Shown here in pieces: positions 35,776-45,988 of a stretch of 64,000 bases of DNA. The stretch spans positions 62,001 to 126,000 of the forward strand of contig JAXGGA010002193.1 of assembly GCA_038373865.1 (NCBI GenBank). The letters run 5' to 3'. The DNA comes from Uloborus plumipes (lineage: Eukaryota; Arthropoda; Arachnida; Araneae; Uloboridae). The stretch's first letter is position 1; each line of letters starts with the position of its first letter. Below the pieces are notes generated by a model that saw only the letters and a program-made list of their open reading frames with translations, was not told the origin of the DNA and did no database searches. A program made the position numbers and the translations under genes.

Positions 35776-36601
35776 TAACATAACAACCACAACGATATAA
35801 TAAATGAAGTTATCATTTTAAAAAATAACACATTTAATTTTCCAAATCACGCCTTTGAATCAGTTAAGTATTTTTTGAGTCACAAAGTACAGTCATCCAT
35901 AAAATTTACATTTTGATTTAATTTTGATCTTCAACTGACGAAAGAGTAATTAAACCTCGATGCCAAACGAGCAATTAAACTCGTCTTTATAGACTCATTA
36001 TGCCTGGAGATGTTCTATTTTAGAGTATATTTTCGTCCAAAGACTCAATAAATGGAGAAAACTTCAGTTTTATGGCGTCAGAAACTGAAATGCTCAGAAA
36101 TTTGCCAGGAGAAAAATATGCTATAAATATTAATAGCGAAAAAGTAAAATATTTCGTGGAGAATTCAGTCTGAGATTAAACTGAATTTGAAAGACTTTTT
36201 TTCTACGTAAAAGGCAACATTGTATACATATTTCGGAACATTATTTTCACTATAACTACGGGAAAAAAAGAACTTCAGCTTTTTTCGAAGCTATGATTCA
36301 AACAATGAAGAATAAAGTGCAATATTTTGGTTTGTACTAAAGAAGTGGTTGTTTCTATGATAGCGCAAAATTTATTTTGTCGCAAAAAAGCTTCTTTGTA
36401 TAAATAGACTGTCAAATACAGTTTGCAAACTGAGAGAAATGTATGGACTAAAATTTTAAAAAGAGGGAAAACCGTTTGCTTGCTTACATATTCTTTGCCA
36501 AAAAATATATTTCATAAACAACAGTCTATAAGCTATAGGGCAGTGGTGTTCTTAGATTTGGGTGCCCCCTATTGCGATTACTCTATGTATGCCCCTCGCT
36601 C
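35776..36601. other. AT-rich DNA with one possible exon
   Basis: Apart from the candidate frame at 36024-36173, nothing is recognised. The last ~65 bp (CAGTGGTGTTC..., about 36541) resemble a hAT end, cut by the MITE that follows. Confidence 0.35.
36024..36173 (+). CDS. Possible exon, hydrophilic 49-codon frame
   Basis: An acceptor-like TTCTATTTTAG ends at 36023. The frame opened there reads SIFSSKDSINGENFSF, then MASETEMLRNLPGEKYAI, and runs to TGA at 36171. The amino-acid mix is protein-like and unlike the Phe/Ile/Lys/Asn noise typical of this window. An internal ATG (at about 36075) could start it instead. A weak donor (GAAAAA|GTAAAA) lies at 36144. Its phase does not join directly to the exon at 38249, so it is not placed in that gene. 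Family unknown; it may be chance. Confidence 0.22.
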   Translation, partial: SIFSSKDSINGENFSFMASETEMLRNLPGEKYAININSEKVKYFVENSV

Positions 36602-36605
36602 TTAA

Positions 36606-37118
36606 CCCATTAATGCCTAGCGTCCCTTTTTAGGGACGGTCCAAAAAGGGGTCTGAATTTCCCAAAAATGAACATTTCAACCAAATAATAGTGTTCACTT
36701 AGTACCTCGGTATTGTTTCAATTCGTTATTAACAAATTGCAGCACATAACCATTGTAAAGTGTGTTCTGTAGCAGTTTTAATATGATGTTTTTAAAAAAT
36801 GACACCGTTCACAATCTCAAGAAAAAAGCTAAGTTTTCAAAGTTATTCCGAGCTTCCCAGTTTATGTTAATTGCTGATTTCATTTCTTCTTATAAAATGT
36901 CTTTTTAAATATTATATCGTAGGCAGAAAAAAAATTTAGTAAAAAAAGTATGTAACCTCTGAGGTCTATCGTAACTTTTAAAGGACAATATTTCTTTCCT
37001 TAATAAAAAAATTATTTTTTACATGATATATTTTTTATTATTTTTCCTGTCCATTAAACACTGTTTGTAACCAGCATACAAAATATCCTTGAAAAAGAAA
37101 ATGTCAGGCATTAATGGG
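36606..37118. mobile_element. piggyBac-type MITE, copy B
   Basis: TTAA on both sides (36602-36605 and 37119-37122). The ends CCCATTAATGCC and GGCATTAATGGG are inverted partners. Just inside the left end is the hairpin CGTCCC-TTTTTA-GGGACG. 513 bp, no coding. Closely matches copy C along its whole length. Confidence 0.92.
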
Positions 37119-37229
37119 TTAAGCTTAAAAGCTTAAATGCTGCTTTTAAACATAATTTGAACAAATTTTAATTCCTGAAGAAAAAAATCCCTTACAACCT
37201 TATTTATTGATGTAAACGAAAGTTTATAT

Positions 37230-37950
37230 TAATGTTCACTTGAGAAACTTTCAAGTGTGAGGAAAAATTACAACTAATCAGAACACATTTTATGTTCAAT
37301 TCAGCCTAGACACATAATATATGACCTCTCTCCTGCCCAAAATTCTTCTGAAGCTATAATCTTATTTTACTTCATCTTTTATTAAATACTAAATGAGTTT
37401 CTCTGAGAAAAAAAAATCCTACTTTTTGTTGCAATTGAATATTTAATTATATTTTTATTTCAGTTTGGTTCGAAAAAATACCACTAACGTTTTAGTGTTT
37501 TTAGCTTGAAAATAAAAAAGCAAACTCGCTTTTGCATCAACAATGTTTTTATTACTGAGACCTCTCGAAAATATTAGATCAAAAAACCTATTAGAACAAG
37601 CAAATAATATTCACTAGAAAGACTTTCATGTGGGAGGAAAAATTACAAATAAATAGTACACATTTTATGTTCAATTTAGCCTAGACACATAATATATGAC
37701 TTCTGTCTTCTCCAAAAATTGTTTGAAGCTATAATCTTATTTTACTTCATCTTTTACTAAATACTCAATTAGTTTATTTGAAACAAAAAACCTCTTTTTG
37801 TTTCAATTAAATATTTAATTAGTTTTTCATTTCAGTTTGGTGTAAAAATAATATTATTAACGTTTTAGTGTTTTTAGCTTGGAAATAAAAAAAAAGTAAA
37901 CCCGCTTTTTGAGTCAACAATGTTTTTATTACTGAGATTTGACGAAAAAA
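37230..37950. repeat. Direct tandem duplication, ~375-bp unit
   Basis: The segments starting near 37232 and 37606 share long blocks in order: AGCCTAGACACATAATATAT, GAAGCTATAATCTTATTTTA, ATTTCAGTTTGGT, AACGTTTTAGTGTTTTTAGC and CAACAATGTTTTTATTACTG. The copies differ by scattered substitutions and small indels, so the duplication is not recent. No transposon ends seen. Confidence 0.9.
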
Positions 37951-38248
37951 ATCGATCAAAAAAAAATCAAAAACAGATTTGATCAATTAGCATTATAATG
38001 ACTCCACACAATGTCAACTCGAAGCATTTTTTTCAACAAAGCAAAAGCTCAACAATGTAGGAAGAGATACTACCTCTGAAGTGTAATTTCATAACAATTA
38101 CTTTGTTATCTTAAAATCTTGAGTCATTGTACTGTTGATTAATTTGCCGTTGTTGCGCGCGTTAAAAAAACATTCAGCTAAACATTTCGGTTAGAACTAT
38201 CCAAGTTTGCTGTTTACATTAGACCAAGAAATAATTTTCGTTTTATAG

Positions 38249-38405
38249 CGATTGGACACGATTTTATAAGTATGAACGGAAATTTTGTATATAATTCAAG
38301 CTCCATTCAGAAGGCAAATCTCTTATCTGAAATCGAAAACTACGCATTGGCAATAACAGAGACCCCAATGGAGGTGGATGACCCAAGTTGGATGGAACAA
38401 CAGAG
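38249..38405 (+). CDS. Candidate gene, first visible coding exon
   Basis: Best host gene candidate in the window. An acceptor-like ATTTTCGTTTTATAG ends at 38248. The frame is open from about 38183 through the exon, and an ATG at 38272 is a possible start. It encodes SEIENYALAITETPMEVDDP and then SWMEQQ, and ends with AG before a GT at 38406 (GTTAAC, a weak donor). Two bases left over plus the first base of the next exon give AGG (Arg), so the junction is in phase. Starting at 38272, the three exons make a 105-residue protein: acidic at first, basic at the end, no membrane segment or signal peptide seen. I do not recognise the family. The 5' end may lie further upstream. Confidence 0.5.
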
Positions 38406-39224
38406 GTTAACATTTCATTCTTGCAACGCTTCATTTGTGCCTAAGTACTTGCATAGAACTTAGCTTGCCAAGTTAGGTGAAAATAACTCTACCAATCGCT
38501 TATAAAATTGTTCGCTAGTTTTGGAGTTCTCTCGAAGTAGCAATTTGCATTGAAACCAACTTATCTCTTTTATTAACTTAACATTATAGTAAAAATATAA
38601 AGCAATCCAGACGCTCTCTTAAAAATTTATGGCTAAAATACATAAATGAACAATCATGAGAATCAATCATAATGAACATCATGGACAACCTGAAATACAT
38701 CACATACATAATAAAACAATCAGACAACCTTTTAAGTACAAATCTCAAATGAGCATTACGTTTTTTTTTTTCAATTTTTTAAAGATTCTACTACATACAC
38801 ACACACACACACTCTGCGTCAAACCTCTGCCCCCCCCCCCAACCTCATTTTCATTTCAAAGGAAAATCACTTTTATTTCAAAGTGAGCCTTTTATAAAAG
38901 GTATTATGAAAACTGGGAGTAGAATAATAAAAAAAAATATGTAGTTCATTGAAATTATTAGTGAACATCATCAATCAGCGATAAAATAATATCTACAGAG
39001 TATTTATATGTAAAGAAAAATATAAGAATCAAAGGGCATAAATAAAATGTATAGCGTTTCAAACTCATTAGAAATCTTATTGTTTTTTAATACATTTTTA
39101 AATCTGAGTACTTTTTACCAATTTTTATATTTTCCTTTGTTTTTGATGGTTTAAATATGTAAGAATTGATGTTACAGAGCTAAATAGTTGAAACGTGGAT
39201 TCGTAGTTTGAAATTTCTGTTTAG
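38406..39224 (+). other. Intron 1 of the candidate gene
   Basis: 819 bp, GT...AG. Contains a (CA)9 tract (about 38796), a C run (38831-38840) and homopolymers; no mobile element recognised. Confidence 0.4.
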
Positions 39225-39374
39225 GAGCAAAAACAGATTCTTTTCTCAGAAAGAAAGGTTTCCTGAGAGTGCAATGAATGTTGTCCCGATGGAGATAGAC
39301 GAAGTTCCTGAAAACATTAGTTCAAGCATTGACAAACATTACAGCTTCTATAACAAGCAGGCTAGAAAACCAGA
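39225..39374 (+). CDS. Candidate gene, second coding exon
   Basis: Acceptor GAAATTTCTGTTTAG ends at 39224 and donor CCAGA|GTAAGA begins at 39375; both are good. The frame is open throughout. After the shared Arg it reads SKNRFFSQKERFPES, then NVVPMEIDEVPENIS, then SIDKHYSFYNKQARKPE. PMEIDEVP echoes PMEVDDP of the previous exon, so the protein has two PME(V/I)D(D/E) acidic motifs about 35-40 residues apart. Two bases (GA) carry over to the next exon. Confidence 0.55.
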
Positions 39375-42123
39375 GTAAGATGGGTTTTTTTATTTAATAC
39401 TTTAGGTTTAATTAAATCTTTTAAGGTTTTCTATTAAGATAATAATTTATTGTAATAACACAGGGGGTTTCCATTCTATCTGCAAGTCCTTCATACTTTA
39501 CTATCCATTAGCCACTTTATCCCCCCCCCCAGGTGTTATTGTCAGCGAGTGTGAAGTGGTGTAAATCACAAAACGCTATGTTTCAGATCTCGCTTAGTAT
39601 TGGTCTTACTAATGTCCAACTTTTTGTGTTCGAATTGTTTATTTATGTTCTTGATGTTGCTAAACATAACTTAGAGGACTTAAGATAAGCATAAAAAGTT
39701 AGACTTCGTATTTTATAACTGAATTTGTTTTGGCTTCAAACTTTTTATACCTTAATTTTACAGCTTATTTTGAGCACTTTTGAAATTGGAAATATGCATC
39801 TAAGACGAACTGTTGCAAAGATAAGGTCTTGCATGTTAAACAAGAACACCCAGTAGAAATACATACTGGTGTGCAAAAACTAAGAACGAGACGGTTTTCT
39901 CTGTTTACGTTGCACAAAATCTTTACAAATCAATGCAAATAATACCATAAGATTGCTAAGAAGTAGGAAGATGAGTAATGTAAGCAACACTTCCTAAAAA
40001 AAGAAATCAAAAGTATAAAATTAACTTTAAAAAAAACATTAAAATACGTCGATACGGAATGTCGAAGCATTCATGAGACTAATTTTCAGCTAGAAAAGTC
40101 CAGCTTTTAGTAGAGGATTTTAACTTTCGTGACTGTTGTGTAGGTTTTCCGAATCGGCAGGCGATGTTGCCAATGAGTTGATGTGGCATTACTGCCCCTC
40201 TTGTAGCGCTAAGGGCAGTTGAAGAATAGTTATTTTCAGTGAATTACCTGGCTGCCAATTGTCTCCCTAGAAAGTTACATACGTGTTCGATGGGATTTAG
40301 ATCCTAAAACCTTGCCAGCCAAGCCATGCGTTTAGTATTCTCACCTAATGACAGCTTTTCTCTCGACAGGGTTTTGACCTTTTAATTTGCAATGTTGCTT
40401 CATCAGTTTTTGCAACTGTTTTGTAACCGTAGTCAACTTTAGTTGATAGTATAGAAGATTGAAACGTTAAAGTTTTCCGTTTTTAAATAAAATTTAGTTA
40501 TGACCTAGTAATTGCAAAAGGTAAAGCTGTGAATTCAAATGCGTACCATAAATGCATAATGTCAAACCGCATACAAATTGGGAGCTATAACCTATAACTT
40601 TTGCAGTACACGAACTATGAATTCATCATGTTTCTCTAACCACAGTTCATAAGTTTTGAATTAAACTCTTTACTTCCCTTTATTCATGATCTTCAGAAAA
40701 TCGATCAATCACATCTGTTACTTTCTTGAAATCAGTGAAAATAGGGGAAGAAAAGTCATCTCATTGCCATCATTTTTTTTATCATGCTGCGTAAAATCCT
40801 GCTAAATTTCTTTCTTTTTCCATTCTACAAAACAAAATCGTGTTAGCTGTCAAAAAGACTATGCGGCCAAAAAACAATTACAGACCTTTATATATTTTAA
40901 ACCTAAGAATAGTGTTTTTCAATTAGGCATGTATCTGAGAAACAGAGCAACACATTAGAATAAAAAAAAATTATTGTGTCATAAAAATAAAAAATTCTTG
41001 ATGGTGTCATAAGATATAGAGTTTTTAGATAAATCGAAGCACTTTGTTCTGTTGTTCCAAATCAAACCTATATAATGGATAAAAAGATAAATTAAGGAAG
41101 TTATTTCAAAAGGGAAAGGATTTCAGTCTCAGTTCTTCTAGTCAAGACAGGGACCAGGATTTATTAGTTTACCCCCATTTGATGAACAACTAGATTTTAG
41201 AATGACAGAAAGTGTCATATTTAAAAATATGTTTTCGTGTACTTAAAATATATGAGAAAAAGTCATTCAGACTTTACGTAACAAAAGTCCTGTACACAGG
41301 CTTATGAATGATGAATACGTGGGAAGATTTTACAGGAGCGTTTGCTTAACCCGCATATTCCAAGAAATTACAAAAGGATGCAGCGTTGTTCTCAAAATAT
41401 GTTATGAAAAATCTTGCGAAACCAAGTCACAACTGCTCGTTTTAAGAACAAAATAAATTTTGGGGACGAAAGGAGTGACTTGAATTTACATTGAATGCAT
41501 TTTGTTAAAATTAGTTTTAATCTTTCGAAAGTTGAAAATAAATTTTTGATTTTTGACAAATCAGGCGTTTACTGGTATAGAAATTAAACATCCATTCAAC
41601 GGTAACTATCTGCTCTTATTCTCCACCCCCTCCCCCATCAATATTAATAATCTTTGGTAGACATATTACAGGTTAAACTGAAAAAAAATCGTGTTGAAAT
41701 TTACCCCTGTAAGCTGGGTGAATCGGAGCACCTTTAAACAATTATACAAAAAATAATAATAATAAAAACTGTTCTACATACTTTGTAATTGCTTAGAATA
41801 TCAAACGCAAACCAATACCGAAGTTTATGCAAAAAATCAAATAAAAATTTCTTTTAATTACTTTTCTTCATCATTCTTTTTTTCATGATCAAAGCGTAAA
41901 TTGTACCGATTAACCCCGTGTGGTATAGGGTTCTTTTACAATTTATCCCTCAAAATTAAAAAACATAAATTAGTACATAATTTTAAAAACGTTGAAACTA
42001 TCAAATCTAAATATATTTCTCTGCTGGTAAGACATAAGGAATAAACTACACATAATTGATTATGAAGAAATTATTTTTAATATGTTTGTAAGAAATAACT
42101 CATTCGTTATTTTCTCTTTACAG
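39375..42123 (+). other. Intron 2 of the candidate gene
   Basis: 2749 bp, GTAAGA...TTTACAG. It holds a Tc1-like remnant (39870-40340) on the minus strand and a second C run (39522-39531). Otherwise AT-rich without features. Confidence 0.4.
39870..40340 (-). pseudogene. Tc1-like transposon remnant
   Basis: On the minus strand 40330-40220 reads DLNPIEHVCNFLGRQLAAR, the family's third catalytic region (NPIEHVWD...LGR), with a stop just before it and frame changes after. A more decayed C-terminal part follows (VMPHQLIGNI). Near 39872 CTGGTGTGCAAAAACTAAGA after TA resembles a Tc1 end. The 5' two thirds of the transposase and the other terminal repeat are missing. It is a different subfamily from the element at 2277 (different ends). 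It lies in the candidate gene's intron 2. Confidence 0.75.
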
Positions 42124-42157
42124 TGCTAGAAGACAAGAAAAGCATAAAAGAATATAA
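42124..42157 (+). CDS. Candidate gene, last coding exon
   Basis: A strong acceptor, TTATTTTCTCTTTACAG, ends at 42123. The carried GA plus T gives Asp; then ARRQEKHKRI and TAA (42155-42157). The very basic C terminus contrasts with the acidic upstream part and might bind nucleic acid or act as a nuclear localisation signal (inference). The phase match and the poly(A) signal 240 bp downstream support it, but ten codons is little evidence on its own. Confidence 0.42.
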
Positions 42158-42397
42158 ACTAGTTTTCTAAAGAATGAATTACTTCGTGACTTTCTGATTG
42201 AACTCATGCAACTACAACAAATTATTATGCATTAATTTTAATAATTTTCATCATTCATGAAGTTCTGTCTTCGTATCAATCACTAAAATCTATTCAGACA
42301 ATCTGCATAATAATCGAGTATGTGAGAAAACTCAATTTAAAATGTTCAGTAAAATAATTAGCAATCTACATGAAAAATTCAAAATATTTCTTTCTTC

Positions 42398-42403
42398 AAT
42401 AAA
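42398..42403 (+). terminator. Poly(A) signal AATAAA of the candidate gene
   Basis: AATAAA lies 240 bp after the stop codon at 42157. A GT/T-rich stretch (AAAAGTTTGGTGG) follows about 17 bp later, as expected downstream of a cleavage site. AATAAA is common in AT-rich DNA, so this is supporting evidence only. Confidence 0.4.
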
Positions 42404-42571
42404 GAGCTCAATCAATCCAAAAGTTTGGTGGAAAAATCTATTATTTTTACGCCGTCAAGCATAAACGTAAGTTTGTCGATATTTATCTATAGTGTTGCAA
42501 TGATACGTTAAACGAACCTTGACAGTGTTACCTTTTTTTTAGAGAGGTTATATATATAGAGAAAAAAAGAG

Positions 42572-42766
<195 letters not shown>

Positions 42767-42792
42767 ATTGTTTTTGTTGTTGTCGTGCCATA

Positions 42793-43101
42793 GCAACGCC
42801 TTCTAAATACTAAATGCATACTACATTTGCTTCGCTACGGGAGACATTGGTCCCACTTTGAGCGATACCTTGCGGCAATCCGATGATGCTGTTGTTATGG
42901 TGATAAATCGGATGTACAATAGTCGAATTAAAATTTTCGATTGACTAATTTTTAAATTTAAATTTAGAAATCAACTACTCGTAAATTTCTTTTGTCTTGA
43001 AGAACTCCGATAGAGGGCAGCGCGTTGTGGACCAAGGGAGCAATTTTGCTTTGTGTTAAAAACTAGAAAGCAGTTGGCATTTAGTATTTAGAAGGCGTTG
43101 A
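42793..43101. mobile_element. MITE with 24-bp terminal inverted repeats
   Basis: The left CAACGCCTTCTAAATACTAA and right TTAGTATTTAGAAGGCGTTG ends are exact inverted partners over 24 bp. The 309-bp body is GC-richer than its flanks and holds GATAGAGGGCAGCGCG (about 43010), which resembles a CTCF-type site. No coding; superfamily unassigned. Confidence 0.85.
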
Positions 43102-43459
43102 TCATTGTTAAATAGATGGCAATAAATCCATGTGTATAAATACTAACTAAACCCGGCCACGCTTCAGTATGGCTTAGTCTGTTGTTAATTATCGGGGTAA
43201 TTTAATAGTCACACATTCGTTTTCTAAATCAAAACCCCCCACGTGCTAATATCGTCCTTGTGCTTTAGTTTGATACTCATACCAAGCGAAATTTTTAGCT
43301 AAAATTGATTGAACTCAACGTCCTACCTGTCGGAAGGAGTTATATTCTTTGAAGTAGTATGTCCTTACCTTTAGGCGGAAGATTCGAGTTGGTTCAACCA
43401 GATTGTTTTTGACTATTTACTGGAATCCTATTTCTGTCACATATTCTGTAACTTTAGAG

Positions 43460-45988
43460 TCTATATATATAAAGATGACGGTGTTTGTTTGTTTGTAACC
43501 GCTGGTCAGAAGCCCCCATAGCACCTACAGACCTGAAACTTGGCACAAAAATTCGAACGTATCCTCGTGTAATGCATCTCGAAGGCAAATTTTAAATTTC
43601 GAATTAGTTATTTTTAAATTAATTAATTAGTCTCATGTTTGGTGCATCCGCCATAATTGAGGAGGGAAAACCTTCCCCCAGCCCAAAATAATACATATCG
43701 CTGGAAAGGGTTTTTTTTTCTGAAAAAGAAAAGTTTTAGCACGTTTCTCTCCGTTAATTAGAACAGGAGATATTAATTAATCAAATTTAGCCAATTTTCA
43801 AGGCTTAACTGTGTACGCAAAACTGAAACACTAGATCAATTTTCCCAGACAAACTTCTCTTTCGTTCCAGAAGTTACACTGCGGTTTAAATTTGATGGTC
43901 GAAAAACATCAACGATCAGTGGAAATTGCGTACGGTTACATTTTACTGCCCAGACTTTTTCGAATAATGTGTGAAACAATAGTAAAGTTTTTCCCATTAC
44001 GTTAATTCAAATATTTTTTCGTTTTGTTTGTAAACAACGTGTTGTACGGTTGCAATTGAATTACTAATTTTTGAATAAATTAATTAATCTCATTTTTGGT
44101 GTATTTCGCCTAATTCAGGGAGGAAAATTCCCCCCTATACCCTAACATTATATATCGTTGGAAAAGTATTTTTTTGTTGAAAAAGAAAAGTTCTGTCACG
44201 TTCCTCTCCGTTAATTAGAACAAGAGATATTAAATATTCAAATTTTATCAATTTTCAAGGCTTAACTCTATACGAAAAACTGAAATACTAGGTCCATTTA
44301 TACTAGGTCCATTATACGAAAAACTGAAATACTAAACAAACTGTTTTTTCGCCACTGAAGTTACATTGTGGCTTGAATTTGATTGTCAAAAAAATCAACA
44401 ATCAATGGATATTGCTTACGATTACTTTTTAATGCCCAGACTTTAGCGAATTATATTAAAGGCAGAAAAAAAACGTTTCCCCATTACGTTAATTCAATTT
44501 TTTTTTACCTTTTGTTAATCAACAATTTGTTGTACGGTTGGAGCTAAAATATACAAGCAGTTTTGAGCTGAATAATTTTATTATTTTAATACGTTTTTAT
44601 TAGTTTCACATGTGTTTTTGTTTATTTGTTTGTATATGGGTGATTCTACAAAAATGGGAATATTTCTGACATGTAGATTTCAAAAAATTAATTTAAAATT
44701 AAAAATCTGAAAAAAATCAGCAAAGCACTTGATAAGTTAAATAATTAAAATAGAATATCAGCGGCGCTTAAATGTTTGTATTTTATTGTATTTTTGGATT
44801 TTTATTTTTTGAAGGCATATGTGAATGATAAAAAGGGCATGTGAATGACACAATGGGTATGTGAATTTAACACAGTAAGTATGTGAATAACACAAACACA
44901 ATAGGTATATTAATGAAATTTTTTAACCAGTAAACTGTTAGACATAATTTTTAAACATTGTACTGTCATAGTTTGGCTTTTGATTCATCTACGTGTCTTA
45001 TATTGGGGCATGTGAATGACAATAGAAAAAGGGCATGTGAATGACAAATCACAAGTAATTGTGTTCTTCAAAAGTCATATCTGAATATTTTTCGGCTTCA
45101 CTTCGAATTAGAACCCACAAATGTAAGCCTTAGGATTATTCATTATCAAAATTTATTTACATGTACATTTTACATGCATTCTGTGGGGCATGTTAATGAC
45201 AAAGATAAAAAACACTTGCCTTGAAAGTTGAGTTTAGCTTGCTTTTTATCAAAAAGTAATTGCAGAATAGCAAAATTAATCCTCAGCCAGATATAACAAA
45301 GTTCCATGCTTTATTTTAAGATGTGTTGCCAGATTTTGAAATAAAACATTTCAGAGAAAAATATCTACACTTTTTAGACATGTGGATGACTGATAATCGC
45401 TGGGACAAAGTTTAGATTAACTTTTAGAGATATTATTTTCATATTATTTTGCTTTTTTTGTGATTTACATCTTGCACACATTCATATTTATAAATAAAAA
45501 ACTCTTGAAAAAAAATCACTTATTTTTTTAAAATCTATATTCCATTGATTGTGAAAATTGCATCTATGGGACAGGGCATGTGGATGACATTTCAATCGAA
45601 TATCATTTTTTTCAAATGAATAATAATTAAATATTGACATTGTTGATAACGAAAATTATAGAACAAAAGACGCATAAAAATATTCCTAAAATAGTTTTTT
45701 ATTAAATTAAAAACAAAAAGAGCAATCAGTAAGGAACACAAATTTGCCCATTTTTGTAGAATCACCCATATATGTATGTAACTCTGAATCAAAGATAAAT
45801 TCTGTTCTTTCAAAAATATAAAAATAATATATTTAATACTATTATTAATACTAAAAGTTAAACTGTATTACATGTTAATGTATTTTAAGTGTTTCAGTTG
45901 TTTGTAAGTAACTCTGAATAAAAGTGAAAAATTCAGTGGGCTTCCTTCCCATTTAAATGCATGGGCATGGCCGTACTAGCACTGCTAG
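43460..45988 (+). mobile_element. Helitron interrupted by a TA element
   Basis: Starts TCTATATATATAAAGATGAC, with its first ~250 bp nearly matching the Helitron at 49453. It ends at CTAG (45985-45988) after a decayed hairpin (GCATGGGCATGGCCGTAC). It carries tandem internal units (about 130-135 bp, with GTATGTAACTCTGAAT near 45773 and 45905) and duplicated blocks around GGAAAGGGTTTTTT and GGAGATATTAATTAATCAAA. It is split by the element at 44635-45770. No Rep/helicase coding was recognised. The base before TC is G, so the left edge is slightly uncertain. Confidence 0.75.
44635..45770. mobile_element. TA-flanked element with GGGCATGTGAATGAC iterons
   Basis: Perfect 24-bp terminal inverted repeats start TATGGGTGATTCTACAAAAA (44635-44658 and 45747-45770). 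TA flanks both ends (44633-44634 and 45771-45772). The related Helitron repeat at 56431 keeps the empty site (TTTGTATGGATGTAAC), which matches insertion at TA. Inside are ten same-strand copies of GGGCATGTGAATGAC or close variants, at about 44814, 44835, 44855, 44877, 44903, 45006, 45031, 45186, 45376 and 45574. No transposase was recognised. The TA target suggests a Tc1/mariner-type or related superfamily; the motif array is unusual for that group. Confidence 0.88.

Noticed and set aside
36541..36605. hAT terminal repeat starting CAGTGGTGTTC
   Set aside because: Only one end is visible and no inverted partner was found within the window.
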